A stretch of DNA of 62,973 bases from Comamonadaceae bacterium 2FH (GCA_005503335.1 SCMQ01000031.1:1-62973), one strand, 5' to 3'. Numbered from the stretch's first letter, positions 8,098 through 18,171 are shown. Notes: generated by a model from the letters alone, not told the origin. Numbers and translations are program-made.

Positions 8098-9264
8098 TCA
8101 AGCGCTGGCCAGGCGCTGGAACAGGCCGCCCGGCAGGCGGCCGACCGCGCCGTCGAGCTCCAGTGTCAGCAGCCGGGTCTGGAGCGTGGGCGTGTCCAGG
8201 CCGCTGCGCGCCTGCAGCGCGTCCAGGCTCACCGGGTCGTGCCCCATCAGGGTCAACAGCGGGTCGTCCGCGCCTGTGGCGGGCAGGGGTTTCTCAGTCT
8301 CGGGCGCGGGGACCGGCCAGCGCAGTTCCTCGAGCACGTCCTGCGCCGATTCGACCAGCTTGGCGCCCTGGCGGATCAGGGCGTGGCAGCCGCGCGACTG
8401 GGCCGCGTGGATGGAGCCGGGGATGGCGAACACCTCGCGCCCCTGTTCGCTGGCCAGCCGGGCCGTGATCAGCGAGCCCGACTTCAGCGCCGCCTCGACC
8501 ACCAGCGTGCCCTGGCTCAGGCCCGAGATCAGGCGGTTGCGGCGCGGGAAGTTGGGCGCCAGCGGCGGCGTGCCCAGCGGGTATTCGCTGACCAGCAGGC
8601 CCTGGCGCGCGATGCGGCGCGCCAGATCCAGGTGCTGGCGCGGGTAGACGCGGTCCAGGCCGGTGCCGACCACGGCCAGGGTCGCGAGCTGGCCGGGGGT
8701 GGCACCTTCGAGCGCGCCCTCGTGGGCCGCGCCGTCCACGCCCAGCGCCAGGCCAGAGACCACGGACAGTCCGGCGCTGGCCAGGGCACGGGCGAACTGC
8801 CGCGCATTGGCCGCGCCCTGCGGCGTCGGGTTGCGGCTGCCGACCACCGCGATGCCGCGCAACATGGCGAGCCGGTCGACCTGGCCCAGCAGGTAGAGCA
8901 TGGGCGGCGGGTCCTCGATGGCCAGCAGGCTGGCGGGGTAGTCGGCGTCGCCCAGCACCAGGATGCGGCGGCCCACGCCTTCCTCGCCGGCTTCGCCGGC
9001 CTGCAGCCAGTCCCAGCTGCGCGTGGCGAGCTCGGCCAGTTCAGGCGCCTCGTCCAGCAGGGCCTGGACCTGGGCCGGCCCGAGGACCTGGCGCAGCGCG
9101 CTGGCCGGCTGTGCCAGCACCTGCTGGGGCAGGCCGAAGGCCGCCAGCAGGCGGCGCACCGCCCCGGGGCCCAGGCCCGGGCTCAGCGTGAGCCGCAGCC
9201 AGGCCGCGAGCTCCTCGCGGGTCAGCGCGGCCGGCGCAGCGGCCGACGGGCAGGCCGGCGGCAT
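8098..9264 (-). CDS. dprA: DNA-processing protein DprA
   Basis: A 388-residue DprA/Smf protein, which loads RecA on incoming single-stranded DNA during natural transformation. An N-terminal helical region (L-S-P-G-L-G-P-G near 30) is followed by the DprA Rossmann domain with V-V-G-S-R-N-P-T-P, G-L-A-L-G-V-D-G-A-A-H and F-P-R-R-N-R-L-I-S-G, and a C-terminal winged-helix domain. I take ATG at 9264, which overlaps the stop of the LysM gene by one base (TGATG), implying translational coupling. Longer upstream openings of the frame lie inside the LysM gene. Confidence 0.94.
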   Translation of the reverse strand: MPPACPSAAAPAALTREELAAWLRLTLSPGLGPGAVRRLLAAFGLPQQVLAQPASALRQVLGPAQVQALLDEAPELAELATRSWDWLQAGEAGEEGVGRRILVLGDADYPASLLAIEDPPPMLYLLGQVDRLAMLRGIAVVGSRNPTPQGAANARQFARALASAGLSVVSGLALGVDGAAHEGALEGATPGQLATLAVVGTGLDRVYPRQHLDLARRIARQGLLVSEYPLGTPPLAPNFPRRNRLISGLSQGTLVVEAALKSGSLITARLASEQGREVFAIPGSIHAAQSRGCHALIRQGAKLVESAQDVLEELRWPVPAPETEKPLPATGADDPLLTLMGHDPVSLDALQARSGLDTPTLQTRLLTLELDGAVGRLPGGLFQRLASA

Positions 9265-10472
9265 CAGCGCGGATTGACCAGCCGGTCGCCCACCTTCACG
9301 CTGTCGACGATGTCCAGCACCAGCCCGTAGGAGACTCGCTCGAAGGTGCGGAACACCATCAGCAGGCCGTTGCGCTCGTCGGGCAGCTGCAGCATGGTGC
9401 GCGCCGGGTCGGTCTTGTCGACGACGCGCTCGCCGGCCCTCAGGAGGGCCAGCACATGGCCGCTTTCCAGGCCGTCGCGCGTGCCGCGGTTGATCACCAC
9501 CACCTGGTTCTGCGCCGCGTAGCGCACGGCGCTGCCGTAGACCGAGACCACACGGGCCTCGACCGCGGCCATGGGCGCGCGCGGCGCGTAGCTGCGGAAC
9601 TCGCGCGACGGCTCGGGCAGCAGGCGGTCGCCGGTGCGCATCTCCTCCTTGGCGCTGAGGATGTCGACCGTGGCGGGCACCGGGTCGCTGCGGGTCTGGC
9701 CGTCCGCCAGCGCGACTTGGCGCAGGGATTCGCCGCGCCGCAGCTCGGCCTGGCCCAGGTACTGGGCCTCGTAGCCCAGGATTTCGCCCGATTCGGGGTC
9801 CTTCAGCGGCGTGGCGCTGCGGAACACTCGGAAGCGCGAGGGCTGGCCCTGGCCGTCGATCAGGGGGGCGGCGGCGTCGCCGCGCACGTAGGCCCGGTCG
9901 CCGCGGCTGAGCAGCACGCGGTGCTCCTGGGTGGCGACGATGCGCGGTGCCTGCTGCAGCTGCGTCGCGTCGACCACCAGGGGTTCGGCCAGGAAGGGTT
10001 CGATCAGGTGCGGCTGCAGGGTCGGCAGGGCGCCTTCGCCCAGAGGCTCGGCGCGGGTGCGCGGCGACAGCCTGACGGTGTCGGCGCCGCTGCCGTTGCC
10101 GCCGGCCACGCGCAGCACGGCACGGCCGCCCTGTCGCTCCAGCACCAGCAGCTGGCCGGGGTAGATCAGGTGCGGGTTGCGGATCTGGTCCAGGTTCATG
10201 CCCCAGAGCTCGGGCCAGCGCCAGGGGCTCTTGAGGAACAGGCTGGAGATGTCCCACAGCGTGTCGCCGCGCCGCACCCGGTGCTGATCCGGCGCGTTCG
10301 GCGCCAGCTCGGACAGCGGCACCCCGGCCTGCGCCACCTGCTGCGCCGTGGCGCGCTGGGCGGGGGTGATGGGGTAGTTCTGGGCCGCGGCGGGCGGGCC
10401 GGCCAGCGCGGTGCTCAGCAGCGCCGCCGCGGCGGCCTTGGCATAGAGGTCTGCGGGATGACGGTGCTTCAT
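9264..10472 (-). CDS. LysM peptidoglycan-binding domain-containing protein
   Basis: A 402-residue exported protein. A signal peptide (residues 1-30, ending A-A-A-Q) is followed by one LysM domain (about 62-110, with R-R-G-D-T-L-W-D-I-S and I-Y-P-G-Q-L-L-V-L), which binds peptidoglycan glycan strands. The rest is a long region without catalytic motifs. Position just upstream of dprA and divergent from def is the standard order in Comamonadaceae. ATG 10472 is chosen because the signal peptide starts there; the frame is open further upstream but lacks features. Confidence 0.88.
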   Translation of the reverse strand: MKHRHPADLYAKAAAAALLSTALAGPPAAAQNYPITPAQRATAQQVAQAGVPLSELAPNAPDQHRVRRGDTLWDISSLFLKSPWRWPELWGMNLDQIRNPHLIYPGQLLVLERQGGRAVLRVAGGNGSGADTVRLSPRTRAEPLGEGALPTLQPHLIEPFLAEPLVVDATQLQQAPRIVATQEHRVLLSRGDRAYVRGDAAAPLIDGQGQPSRFRVFRSATPLKDPESGEILGYEAQYLGQAELRRGESLRQVALADGQTRSDPVPATVDILSAKEEMRTGDRLLPEPSREFRSYAPRAPMAAVEARVVSVYGSAVRYAAQNQVVVINRGTRDGLESGHVLALLRAGERVVDKTDPARTMLQLPDERNGLLMVFRTFERVSYGLVLDIVDSVKVGDRLVNPR

Positions 10473-10617
10473 GGCTTGTGTGGGCCCCCTGCGGTCAATC
10501 TTGAGAATCGACTTTGAATTCTGCGCCCAAGACCCTGATCGGGCAAAGAAGAATCGGCCCCAGGCCGGCAGCCGCGGCGAAAAGTAGCGAAAATAACGAC
10601 ATCTTCGACCTGACGCC

Positions 10618-11130
10618 ATGGCCCTGCTTCCCATTCTTCGCTATCCCGACCCCCGGCTGCACAAGGTGGCCCAACCCGTGCAGGCGGTGGACGCGCGCAT
10701 CCGGGCGCTGATCGCCGACATGTTCGAGACCATGTACGAGGCCCATGGCATAGGCCTGGCGGCCACCCAGGTCGACGTGCACGAGCGCCTGATCGTGATC
10801 GACGTGTCGGAGCAGCGCAACGAGCCCATGGTGCTGATCAACCCCGAGATCACCTGGGGCAGCGCCGAGCGGCTGCGCGGCGACGAGGGCTGCCTGTCGG
10901 TGCCCGGCGTCTACGACGGCGTGGAGCGGGCGGCGGCCGTCACGGTCAGCGCCCTGGACGGCGAGGGCCAGTCGCGCAGCATCCCGGCCGAGGGCCTGCT
11001 GGCCGTCTGCATCCAGCACGAGATGGACCACCTGATGGGCAAGGTCTTCGTCGACTACCTGTCCCCGCTCAAGCGCAACCGCATCAAGTCCAAGCTGCTC
11101 AAGCAGCTGCGGGAGGAGGCGCGGCCGTGA
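10618..11130 (+). CDS. def: Peptide deformylase
   Basis: Removes the formyl group from the N-terminal methionine of new proteins. The 170 residues carry all three motifs: G-I-G-L-A-A-T-Q (44-51), E-G-C-L-S-V-P (90-96, metal ligand Cys92) and Q-H-E-M-D-H (133-138, ligands His134 and His138, catalytic Glu135). fmt, the enzyme that adds the formyl group, is in the same operon. The stop overlaps the GTG of the lipoprotein gene. Confidence 0.97.
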   Translation: MALLPILRYPDPRLHKVAQPVQAVDARIRALIADMFETMYEAHGIGLAATQVDVHERLIVIDVSEQRNEPMVLINPEITWGSAERLRGDEGCLSVPGVYDGVERAAAVTVSALDGEGQSRSIPAEGLLAVCIQHEMDHLMGKVFVDYLSPLKRNRIKSKLLKQLREEARP

Positions 11131-11642
11131 GGGCCGGCACCGCCCGCCGCGCGTTGCAGCTCGCTGGACTGGCGCTGGCGATGCTGCTGGTCGGCTGCGC
11201 CGCGCCGCAATGGGAGAAGCCGGGCGCCCCGCGCGCCGACGTGCTGTCGCGCCTGGGCAAGCCCACGGCCCGCTATGCCCTGCCCGACGGCGAGCGCCTG
11301 CAGTACTCGCAGCAGCCCGCCGGCATCCAGGTGCACAACCTCGACTTCGACGCCACTGGCCGCCTGGTGCGTGTCGAGCAGACGCTGGATCCGGGCAAGT
11401 TCGGCCGCATCCAGATCGACCGCTGGACCGCGCGCGACGTGGAGCTGATGTTCGGCAAGCCCGCCCTGCTCGAGCGCGTGGCGTTGTTCGACGGCGTGGT
11501 CTGGACCTACCGCTACCGGGATGTCAGCGGCTTCGGTTTTCGCCGCCTGCACCTGCATCTGGACCCCTCGGGCGTGGTGCGCAAATGGCTGATCACCGAG
11601 GAAATCGAGCCCGAGCCGCGCGAGTTTCCTGAGCGCCGCTGA
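11127..11642 (+). CDS. Putative outer-membrane lipoprotein
   Basis: A 171-residue protein with a signal peptide and lipobox L-V-G-C (Cys about residue 21), so probably lipid-anchored. The mature part repeats a short pattern (L-S-R-L-G-K-P-T and L-M-F-G-K-P-A) reminiscent of the SmpA/OmlA (BamE-like) fold. I cannot assign a function. GTG 11127 overlaps the def stop (GTGA), and fmt begins 12 bp downstream, so it is embedded in the def-fmt operon. Confidence 0.75.
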   Translation: MRAGTARRALQLAGLALAMLLVGCAAPQWEKPGAPRADVLSRLGKPTARYALPDGERLQYSQQPAGIQVHNLDFDATGRLVRVEQTLDPGKFGRIQIDRWTARDVELMFGKPALLERVALFDGVVWTYRYRDVSGFGFRRLHLHLDPSGVVRKWLITEEIEPEPREFPERR

Positions 11643-11654
11643 AAGCCCGTCATC

Positions 11655-12626
11655 TTGAGAATCGTCTTTGCCGGAACGCCCGAGTTCGCCCGCGTGGCCC
11701 TGCAGCGCCTGCACGCCGCGGGTTTCGAGATCCCCCTGGTCCTGACTCAGCCCGACCGCCCGGCCGGGCGCGGCATGAAGCTGCAGGCCTCGCCGGTCAA
11801 GCAGTTCGCGCTCGAGCACGGCATGCCGGTGGCCCAGCCGCGCAGCCTGCGCCTGGACGGCAAGTACCCCGAGGACGCGGCCGCCGCGCGCGAGGCCCTG
11901 CTGGCGGCGCGGGCCGACGCCATGGTGGTTGCGGCCTACGGGCTGATCCTGCCGCAGTGGGTACTGGACCTGCCGAGGCTTGGATGTTTGAACATCCATG
12001 CTTCCCTGCTGCCGCGCTGGCGCGGCGCCGCGCCCATCCACCGCGCGATCGAGGCCGGTGACGCCGAGACCGGCGTGACCATCATGCAGATGGACGCGGG
12101 GCTGGACACCGGCGACATGCTGCTCATGCAGGCGCTGCCCATCGCGGCCGGCGACACGACGGCCGGCCTGCACGACAAGCTTGCCGACCTGGGCGGTCGC
12201 CTGATCGTGGAGGCGTTGGAGCTGGCGGCCTGCGGCGGCCTGCGGCCGCTCAAGCAGCCCGCCGAAGGCGTGAACTACGCGCACAAGATAGAGAAGGCCG
12301 AGGCCGCGCTCGACTGGACCCTGCCCGTGGCGCAGATCGAGCGGCGCATCCGGGCCTTCGACCCTTTTCCCGGGGCCCAGGCCCAGCTGGGGCCGGACCT
12401 GATCAAGCTCTGGCGTGCCGAGGCGGACCAGGCAGCCTCGTCGCCCGGCCAGGCGCCCGGCACCGTCCTGTCGGCAGATGCCGGCGGCGTGCGCGTGGCC
12501 TGCGGCGACGGCGTGCTCAATCTGCTGGAATTGCAGCGCCCCGGCGGCAAGCGCCTGCCGGTGGGCGAGTTCCTGCGCGGCTTTGCGCTGCAGGCCGGCC
12601 AGCGCTTCGAGACCCGGGCGCACTGA
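11655..12626 (+). CDS. fmt: Methionyl-tRNA formyltransferase
   Basis: Formylates Met-tRNAfMet using 10-formyl-THF. The 323-residue protein starts at TTG 11655 with [11 protein letters not shown] and contains the catalytic [18 protein letters not shown] segment (about 112-129) and T-G-D-M-L. The C-terminal OB-like domain is present. No ATG is available in frame at the conserved N-terminus, so TTG is the only sensible start. It shares one base with azlC (TGATG). Confidence 0.96.
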   Translation: MRIVFAGTPEFARVALQRLHAAGFEIPLVLTQPDRPAGRGMKLQASPVKQFALEHGMPVAQPRSLRLDGKYPEDAAAAREALLAARADAMVVAAYGLILPQWVLDLPRLGCLNIHASLLPRWRGAAPIHRAIEAGDAETGVTIMQMDAGLDTGDMLLMQALPIAAGDTTAGLHDKLADLGGRLIVEALELAACGGLRPLKQPAEGVNYAHKIEKAEAALDWTLPVAQIERRIRAFDPFPGAQAQLGPDLIKLWRAEADQAASSPGQAPGTVLSADAGGVRVACGDGVLNLLELQRPGGKRLPVGEFLRGFALQAGQRFETRAH

Positions 12627-13366
12627 TGTTCTGGCGGCGCGCGATCCACACCCATCCCGAGTTCGGTGTCGGCATGCGGGCCATGCTGCCGCAGGCCCCG
12701 GGCGTGGCCGCCTGGGGGCTGATGACCGGCGTGGCTATGCTCAAGTCGGGCATGAGCGTGTTCGAGGCGGTGCTGATGACGCTGCTGGTGTTCGCCGGCA
12801 GCTCGCAGCTGGCGGCCATCCCCCTGCTGGTGGCCGGCGCGCCGGCCTGGGTGATCCTGGCCGCGGGTTTTTGCGTCAACCTGCGCTTCGTGGTGTTCAG
12901 CCTGCACCTGCGGCCCTACCTCATGCACCTGCCGCTGCGCCAGCGCCTGGCGCACGGCTATCTCACGACCGACATCAGCTACGTGCTGTTCACGCGCCGC
13001 TTCCCGCATCCCGGCCGCAGCGCCGCCGAGCATCTGGTGCAGGAGGCCTACCTGTCGGGCAACTGCCTGGTCAACTGGGGCAGCTGGATGCTGGCCAGCC
13101 TGGTCGGCATCGCGCTGGCCAACTTCATCCCCACCTCCTGGGGCCTGGGCTTTGCCGGCATTCTGTGCCTGCTGGGCATTCTTTGCTCGCTGGCCAGCAC
13201 GCGGCTGCGTGTGGTCTCGGCCGGCGTGGCCGGCGTCGCGGCCGTGCTAGCCTACGCGCTGCCGCTCAAGCTCAACATCGTGGTTGCGATCGCGGCCGCG
13301 GTGCTGCTGTGCCTCGCGCTCGAGAAGCCCCAGCCGCCGGCGGCGCAGGGGCGGGCGACGACATGA
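12626..13366 (+). CDS. azlC: AzlC family permease (branched-chain amino acid export)
   Basis: A 246-residue integral membrane protein of the AzlC/YgaZ family with several hydrophobic helices. Motifs seen: G-V-A-M-L-K-S-G near 35-42, F-A-G-S-S-Q-L-A near 56, and N-L-R-F-V-V-F-S near 90. AzlC with AzlD exports branched-chain amino acids or analogues. The start overlaps the fmt stop, and azlD overlaps its stop. Confidence 0.88.
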   Translation: MFWRRAIHTHPEFGVGMRAMLPQAPGVAAWGLMTGVAMLKSGMSVFEAVLMTLLVFAGSSQLAAIPLLVAGAPAWVILAAGFCVNLRFVVFSLHLRPYLMHLPLRQRLAHGYLTTDISYVLFTRRFPHPGRSAAEHLVQEAYLSGNCLVNWGSWMLASLVGIALANFIPTSWGLGFAGILCLLGILCSLASTRLRVVSAGVAGVAAVLAYALPLKLNIVVAIAAAVLLCLALEKPQPPAAQGRATT

Positions 13367-13701
13367 GCGGGGGCACCGACCTCTGGAGCGTGGCGGTGAT
13401 CGTGGCCCTGGCCGGCGTCACGGTGCTCGCGCGCTGCTTCTTCTTCATCACGAGCAAGCCCTGGAGCCTGCCGCCCTGGGCCCAGCGCGGCCTGCAGTAC
13501 GCGCCGATCGCGGCGCTGGCGGCCGTCGTCGTGCCCGAGGTGGTGATGACCCAGGGCCGGCTGGTCGCCACCTGGCAGGACGCGCGCCTGTTCGCCGCCA
13601 TGGCCGGCGCTGCGGCCTTCTACTGGCGGCGCGACGTGTTCCTCACCATCCTGGCCGGCATGGCGGTCTACCTGCCCCTGCATCTCGGACTCGGTTGGTA
13701 A
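13363..13701 (+). CDS. azlD: AzlD family small permease subunit
   Basis: A 112-residue membrane protein with about four hydrophobic segments and the pattern of AzlD, the small partner of AzlC: A-R-C-F-F-F in the first helix, then a Y-A-P-I-A-A-L segment and W-R-R-D near the end. ATG 13363 overlaps the azlC stop by 4 nt, consistent with translational coupling and equal dosage of the two subunits. Confidence 0.85.
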   Translation: MSGGTDLWSVAVIVALAGVTVLARCFFFITSKPWSLPPWAQRGLQYAPIAALAAVVVPEVVMTQGRLVATWQDARLFAAMAGAAAFYWRRDVFLTILAGMAVYLPLHLGLGW

Positions 13702-13770
13702 CCCGCGCCGGCGGGGCGGCTTCTAAAATGGCGGGCGAACCCTCCCCCCATTCCTTTCCGAGCGCCCCCC

Positions 13771-14964
13771 ATGAACGTCATCCGCTTCTCCGACCTCTGC
13801 GCCCAGGGCAAAGCCCGCGGCCAACGCGTGTTCATCCGCGCCGACCTCAACGTCCCGCAGGACGATGCGGGACGCATCACCGAGGACACGCGCATCCGTG
13901 CCTCGGTACCCTGCATACAGATGGCGCTGGACGCCGGCGCGGCCGTCATGGTGACCTCGCACCTGGGCCGCCCGACCGAGGGCGAGTTCAAGCCCGAGGA
14001 CTCGCTGGCCCCGGTGGCCCAGCGCCTGGGCGAGCTGCTCGGACGCGAGGTCCCGCTGCTCGCGAACTGGGTCGACGGCGTGCAGGTCGCGCCGGGCCAG
14101 GTCGTGCTGCTCGAGAACTGCCGCGTCAACAAGGGCGAGAAGAGGAACAGCGAGGAGCTGGCGCGCAAGCTGGCCGCGCTGTGCGACATCTTTGTGCACG
14201 ACGCCTTCGGCACCGCGCACCGCGCCGAGGGCACGACCTACGGCATCGCGCAGTACGCGCCCATCGCCTGCGCCGGCCCGCTGCTGGCGGCCGAGATCGA
14301 CGCGATCAGCAAGGCCCTGGCGAACCCGAAGCGCCCGCTGGCCGCCATCGTGGCCGGCTCCAAGGTCTCGACCAAGCTGACCATCTTGCAAAGCCTGGCC
14401 AGGAACGTGGACCAGCTGATCGTCGGCGGCGGCATCGCCAACACCTTCATGCTGGCCGCCGGCCTCAAGATCGGCAAGAGCCTGGCCGAGCCGGACCTGG
14501 TGGGCGAGGCCAAGGCGGTGATCGATGCCATGCGCGCGCGCGGCGCCGAGGTGCCGATCCCGACCGACGTGGTCTGCGCCAAGCAGTTCGCGGCCGACGC
14601 GCCGGCCAGCGTCAAGCTGGCCACCGAAGTCGAAGACGACGACCTGATCCTGGACATAGGCCCGCACACCGCGGCTCGCCTGGCCGAGCAGCTCAAGGCC
14701 GCCGGCACCATCGTCTGGAACGGCCCGGTGGGCGTGTTCGAGTTCCCGGCCTTCGAGAACGGCACCAAGGTGATTGCCCAGGCGATTGCCGAATCCCAGG
14801 CCTTCAGCATCGCCGGCGGCGGCGACACCCTGGCCGCGATTGCCAAGTACGGCATCGACAAGCGGGTCGGCTACATCTCCACCGGCGGCGGCGCCTTCCT
14901 CGAGGTGCTGGAGGGCAAGACCTTGCCGGCCTTCGAGATCCTGCAAAAGCGCGCCGCGGGCTGA
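13771..14964 (+). CDS. pgk: Phosphoglycerate kinase
   Basis: Glycolytic and Calvin-cycle kinase interconverting 1,3-bisphosphoglycerate and 3-phosphoglycerate. The 397-residue protein has R-A-D-L-N-V-P (23-29), [14 protein letters not shown] and the C-terminal nucleotide-binding G-G-G-D-T-L-A-A-I. Length is normal. TAAAAT at 13724-13729 is a plausible -10 element. A strong hairpin follows the gene. pyk and fba lie nearby, giving a glycolysis block. Confidence 0.98.
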   Translation: MNVIRFSDLCAQGKARGQRVFIRADLNVPQDDAGRITEDTRIRASVPCIQMALDAGAAVMVTSHLGRPTEGEFKPEDSLAPVAQRLGELLGREVPLLANWVDGVQVAPGQVVLLENCRVNKGEKRNSEELARKLAALCDIFVHDAFGTAHRAEGTTYGIAQYAPIACAGPLLAAEIDAISKALANPKRPLAAIVAGSKVSTKLTILQSLARNVDQLIVGGGIANTFMLAAGLKIGKSLAEPDLVGEAKAVIDAMRARGAEVPIPTDVVCAKQFAADAPASVKLATEVEDDDLILDIGPHTAARLAEQLKAAGTIVWNGPVGVFEFPAFENGTKVIAQAIAESQAFSIAGGGDTLAAIAKYGIDKRVGYISTGGGAFLEVLEGKTLPAFEILQKRAAG

Positions 14965-14986
14965 CGGGCCGTCGGGCCGAGGCAAG

Positions 14987-15019
14987 AAAGGGGCGGCGCC
15001 TGCCGGGCGCCGCCCCTTT
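14987..15019. terminator. Bidirectional hairpin terminator between pgk and the desaturase
   Basis: A perfect 14-bp inverted repeat (14987-15000 with 15006-15019) with a 5-nt loop. Its arms begin AAAGGGGC and end CCCCTTT, so a short T-run follows the stem on the plus strand and another lies on the minus strand. It sits between the convergent ends of pgk and the desaturase gene. Confidence 0.8.
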
Positions 15020-15036
15020 GTCCTTGGGCTTGGCGA

Positions 15037-16122
15037 TTACGCAATCTGCGGCCGCCGCGCGCTGGTCGGCCGCCCGCGGTAGTCGGTCCAGCAGCGGCGC
15101 CTGAAGTCGTAGAGCTTGCATTGGCGCGCGGTCTCGAAGTACCAGCGCCAGGAGAAGGGCTGGACGATGATGCGCGCGGGCAGCAGCTCCTCCAGCCGGG
15201 CCTGGGCTTGCTTGAGGCGGTAGAGCGGAATGCTCATGTCCACGTGGTGCGCCGTGTGCTCCATGATGTGGTGCAGCAGCGCGCCTATCCTGAACGGGAA
15301 GGTCAGGTGCACGGTGGTCGAGACGAAGGGCTGGGCCTTGGCCCAGGCGGCCTTGTCCTCGTGCCAGGACACCTTGACATGGGTGTGGTGCACGTAGACC
15401 ACGAAGCCTATCATCGAGTTCCAGAACAAAAAGGGCAGGGCGAAGCCGGTGGCCAGCACCAGGGCCAGCGACTGCCCGGCGGCCAGCGCGCCGGCCACCA
15501 GGCCGCCGGCCCAGAGCAGGGCGAAGGCGCTGACCAGCAGGCCGTCCTTCACGAAAATGGGGCGGCGCGTGGGCATCTGCGTGCGGTTGGGGAAGTACAT
15601 CTTCTTCCACCAGATCTCGACGAAGTAGTAGAGGCCGGGCGCCCAGCCGCTGCGATAGAGGCGGTTGAGCCCGCGCTGCAGCGGCGGAAGCGCCGCGTAT
15701 TCCTCGCGCGTGAGCGGCGCCCAGACGAAGTCCACGCCCTTGAGGTTGGTGTAGCCGTGGTGCACCACGTTGTGGCCCACGTCCCACAGGCTGTAGGGCG
15801 TGAGCGAGGGCAGGAAGGCGATGCGGCCCAGCCAGCGGTTGAGCCCGCGGTGCGGCGTCAGGCTCTGGTGGCAGGCGTCGTGGCCGATGATGAACAGGCG
15901 GCCGGTCACGAAGCCCGCGGCCAGGCCGCACAGCGCCTTGGCCCACCAAGCATGGAGCAGCACCGTGCCGGCGAAGGCGGCGAGCAGCAGCGTGTAGTCG
16001 AAGGCCAGCAGCAGCAGGGCCCAGGCCGTGGTGCGGGTGGACAGGGGGATCAGCCATTCGCGCAGGGTCTTGCGGTGCGGCAGCGGCTGGTCGGCCGGGA
16101 TCGGGGCGAGGGTCGGCATCAT
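15037..16122 (-). CDS. Fatty acid desaturase
   Basis: A 361-residue integral membrane di-iron desaturase. It has all three histidine boxes: H-D-A-C-H (about 81-85), H-N-V-V-H-H (about 117-122) and H-T-A-H-H (about 286-290), plus hydrophobic helices before and between them. The family introduces a double bond into acyl chains of membrane lipids or carotenoid-like substrates; position specificity is not readable. It stands alone between pgk and pyk. I keep the ATG at 16122, giving M-M-P-T-L. Confidence 0.9.
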   Translation of the reverse strand: MMPTLAPIPADQPLPHRKTLREWLIPLSTRTTAWALLLLAFDYTLLLAAFAGTVLLHAWWAKALCGLAAGFVTGRLFIIGHDACHQSLTPHRGLNRWLGRIAFLPSLTPYSLWDVGHNVVHHGYTNLKGVDFVWAPLTREEYAALPPLQRGLNRLYRSGWAPGLYYFVEIWWKKMYFPNRTQMPTRRPIFVKDGLLVSAFALLWAGGLVAGALAAGQSLALVLATGFALPFLFWNSMIGFVVYVHHTHVKVSWHEDKAAWAKAQPFVSTTVHLTFPFRIGALLHHIMEHTAHHVDMSIPLYRLKQAQARLEELLPARIIVQPFSWRWYFETARQCKLYDFRRRCWTDYRGRPTSARRPQIA

Positions 16123-16624
16123 GAAGGTCGGTACGGATGGAAGGGATGTGGCGCCGCGGGATGTCCCCGCAGCTGCGGCCGCGCGCCGGCGCGACGGAGG
16201 CGGAAAGTGATGCCGGGGATGCTACCGGGGGGCGGGGCCATGGACTCTGACCAGGATCAAACATGCGCCGATTGACCGGCCCGTGCCGGCCCGCGCCGAT
16301 GCGGCCCCGGGCCGTGACGAGCAGGATCGCTGCGCCTTTGGTGACAAGAGCCTTGACCATTTCACATGGAATGGGCGGCGGGCGGCCGGTTCCCGGGGCG
16401 TCGATCCGGCCCGGCGGGGCGGTCGGGTTGGGGCCGCAGAGCCAGGCCCGGGGCCGTTTTCGCGGCATTGGCGCCCGGCCGGGTGCGGGGCGGGGCAGGC
16501 CCAGCCATGTCTGCGGCCGGCCGCCGCGGCGATGCCTTGGCGCGGCCAGGGGCTTTGTTCTGTACCCTGGCTGTAACCGTTTCCGTGTGAGAATCCGGAA
16601 CTTAGTTACAGGAGACCCCTTTCC
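16123..16624. other. Divergent intergenic region, 502 bp, desaturase / pyk
   Basis: No gene is supported. It is very GC-rich and has a short minus-strand reading frame (about 16180-16370) without family features. It must carry promoters for the desaturase and for pyk. TTGACC at about 16350 resembles a -35 element. Near the pyk end lie an inverted repeat (16571-16611) and the pyk ribosome-binding site. Confidence 0.6.
16571..16611. promoter_or_regulatory. Inverted repeat upstream of pyk
   Basis: CTGTAAC at 16571-16577 is mirrored by GTTACAG at 16605-16611. The right arm runs into the pyk Shine-Dalgarno sequence CAGGAGA, 8-9 nt before the ATG. It could be an operator or a leader stem; nothing in the sequence decides which. 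Confidence 0.35.
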
Positions 16625-18058
16625 ATGCCACGTCGCGCCACCAAAATCGTCGCCACCCTCGGCCCCGCGTCGAGCGACCCCGCCCTGCTGGAGGCCATGA
16701 TCCGGGCCGGCGTCAACGTGGTGCGGCTCAACTTCAGCCACGGCAAGGCGCAGGACCACATCGACCGCGCCCGCCTGGTGCGCGAGGCCTCGCAGCGCGC
16801 TGGGCGCGAGGTCGCCATCATGGCCGACCTGCAGGGCCCCAAGATCCGCGTCGGCAAGTTCGCCGAGGGCAAGGTGATGCTGGAGCCGGGCGCCAAGTTC
16901 GTGCTCGACGCCTCGCGCGCCGAGCCGGGCGACCTGACCGGCGTGGGCCTGGACTACAAGGAGCTGCCGCGCGACGTCAAGGCCGGCGACATGCTGCTGC
17001 TCAACGACGGCCTGATCGTGCTGACGGTGGACGCGGTGCGTGGCGAGCAGGTCCACACCACGGTCAAGCTCGGTGGCGAGCTGTCGAACAACAAGGGCAT
17101 CAACAAGCAGGGCGGCGGCCTGACGGCGCCGGCGCTGACGGCCAAGGACATGGAGGACATCAAGACCGCGATGAGCTTCCAGGCCGACTACGTGGCGGTG
17201 AGCTTCCCCAAGAACGCCACCGACATGGCCATGGCGCGCCAGCTGTGCAACGTGGCCGCCGAGCAATACGGCCACCGGCCCGGCCTGATCGCCAAGATCG
17301 AGCGCGCCGAGGCGATTCCGCTGCTCGAGGAGATCCTCAAGGCCAGCGACGGCATCATGGTGGCGCGCGGCGACCTGGCCGTGGAGGTCGGCAACGCGGC
17401 CGTGCCGGCGCTGCAAAAGCGCATGATCAAGCTGGCCCATGTGCACGACAAGGTGGTGATCACGGCCACGCAGATGATGGAGAGCATGATCACCAACCCG
17501 GTGCCCACGCGCGCCGAGGTCAGCGACGTGGCCAACGCCGTGCTCGACGGCACCGACGCGGTGATGCTGAGCGCCGAGACCGCGGCCGGCAAGTACCCGC
17601 TGGAGACGGTGCAGGAGATGGCCAAGATCTGCGAGGCGGCCGAAGGGGCCGAGCATGTGGAGATCGACGCCGACTTCACCGGCCAGACCTTCAGCCGCAT
17701 CGACCAGGCCATCGCCATGGGCGCGCTGTTCACCGCCCACCACCTGGACGCCAAGGCCATCGTGGCGCTGACCGATTCGGGCTCGACGCCGCTGTGGATG
17801 AGCCGCCACCGCATCCGCATCCCGATCTACGCGCTGACGCCCAAGCTCGCGACCCAGCGCAAGATGGCCATCTTCCGCAACGTGCGCCCGCTGCTGATGG
17901 ACACCAGCGCCGACCGCGACACGGCGCTGAGCCAGGCCGAGCGCCACCTCAAGGCGCGCGGCATCGTGCAGACCGGCGACGTCTACGCCATCACCTGCGG
18001 CGAGCCCATGGGCGCGCCGGGCGGCACCAACATGCTCAAGGTCTGCCGCGTCGGCTGA
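16625..18058 (+). CDS. pyk: Pyruvate kinase
   Basis: Last step of glycolysis, phosphoenolpyruvate to pyruvate with ATP formation. The 477 residues include T-K-I-V-A-T-L-G-P-A-S (near the N-terminus), F-S-H-G, the metal and substrate loop M-V-A-R-G-D-L-A-V-E, and T-A-T-Q-M-M-E-S-M. The C-terminal allosteric domain is present. A clear CAGGAGA ribosome-binding site precedes the ATG. fba follows 113 bp downstream. Confidence 0.97.
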   Translation: MPRRATKIVATLGPASSDPALLEAMIRAGVNVVRLNFSHGKAQDHIDRARLVREASQRAGREVAIMADLQGPKIRVGKFAEGKVMLEPGAKFVLDASRAEPGDLTGVGLDYKELPRDVKAGDMLLLNDGLIVLTVDAVRGEQVHTTVKLGGELSNNKGINKQGGGLTAPALTAKDMEDIKTAMSFQADYVAVSFPKNATDMAMARQLCNVAAEQYGHRPGLIAKIERAEAIPLLEEILKASDGIMVARGDLAVEVGNAAVPALQKRMIKLAHVHDKVVITATQMMESMITNPVPTRAEVSDVANAVLDGTDAVMLSAETAAGKYPLETVQEMAKICEAAEGAEHVEIDADFTGQTFSRIDQAIAMGALFTAHHLDAKAIVALTDSGSTPLWMSRHRIRIPIYALTPKLATQRKMAIFRNVRPLLMDTSADRDTALSQAERHLKARGIVQTGDVYAITCGEPMGAPGGTNMLKVCRVG

Positions 18059-18171
18059 GTGCTGCCCTGCCCCCGCGCGCCGGGCGCACCGTTTAAAATC
18101 CGGGAGTTACCAGGCGGTTACGGGCCGCCTGGGCGGCTTTCATCCGACTTTCAACTCTCTGGGATCATCAC

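Noticed and set aside
16573-16598. GTAACC upstream of pyk as a third SigF promoter
   Set aside because: At the 16-nt spacing the sequence is CCGG, not CGAA.
14804-17947. Long minus-strand open frame across the end of pgk, the desaturase, the intergenic region and pyk
   Set aside because: It runs out of frame with the desaturase and antisense to pgk and pyk; no family pattern is seen.
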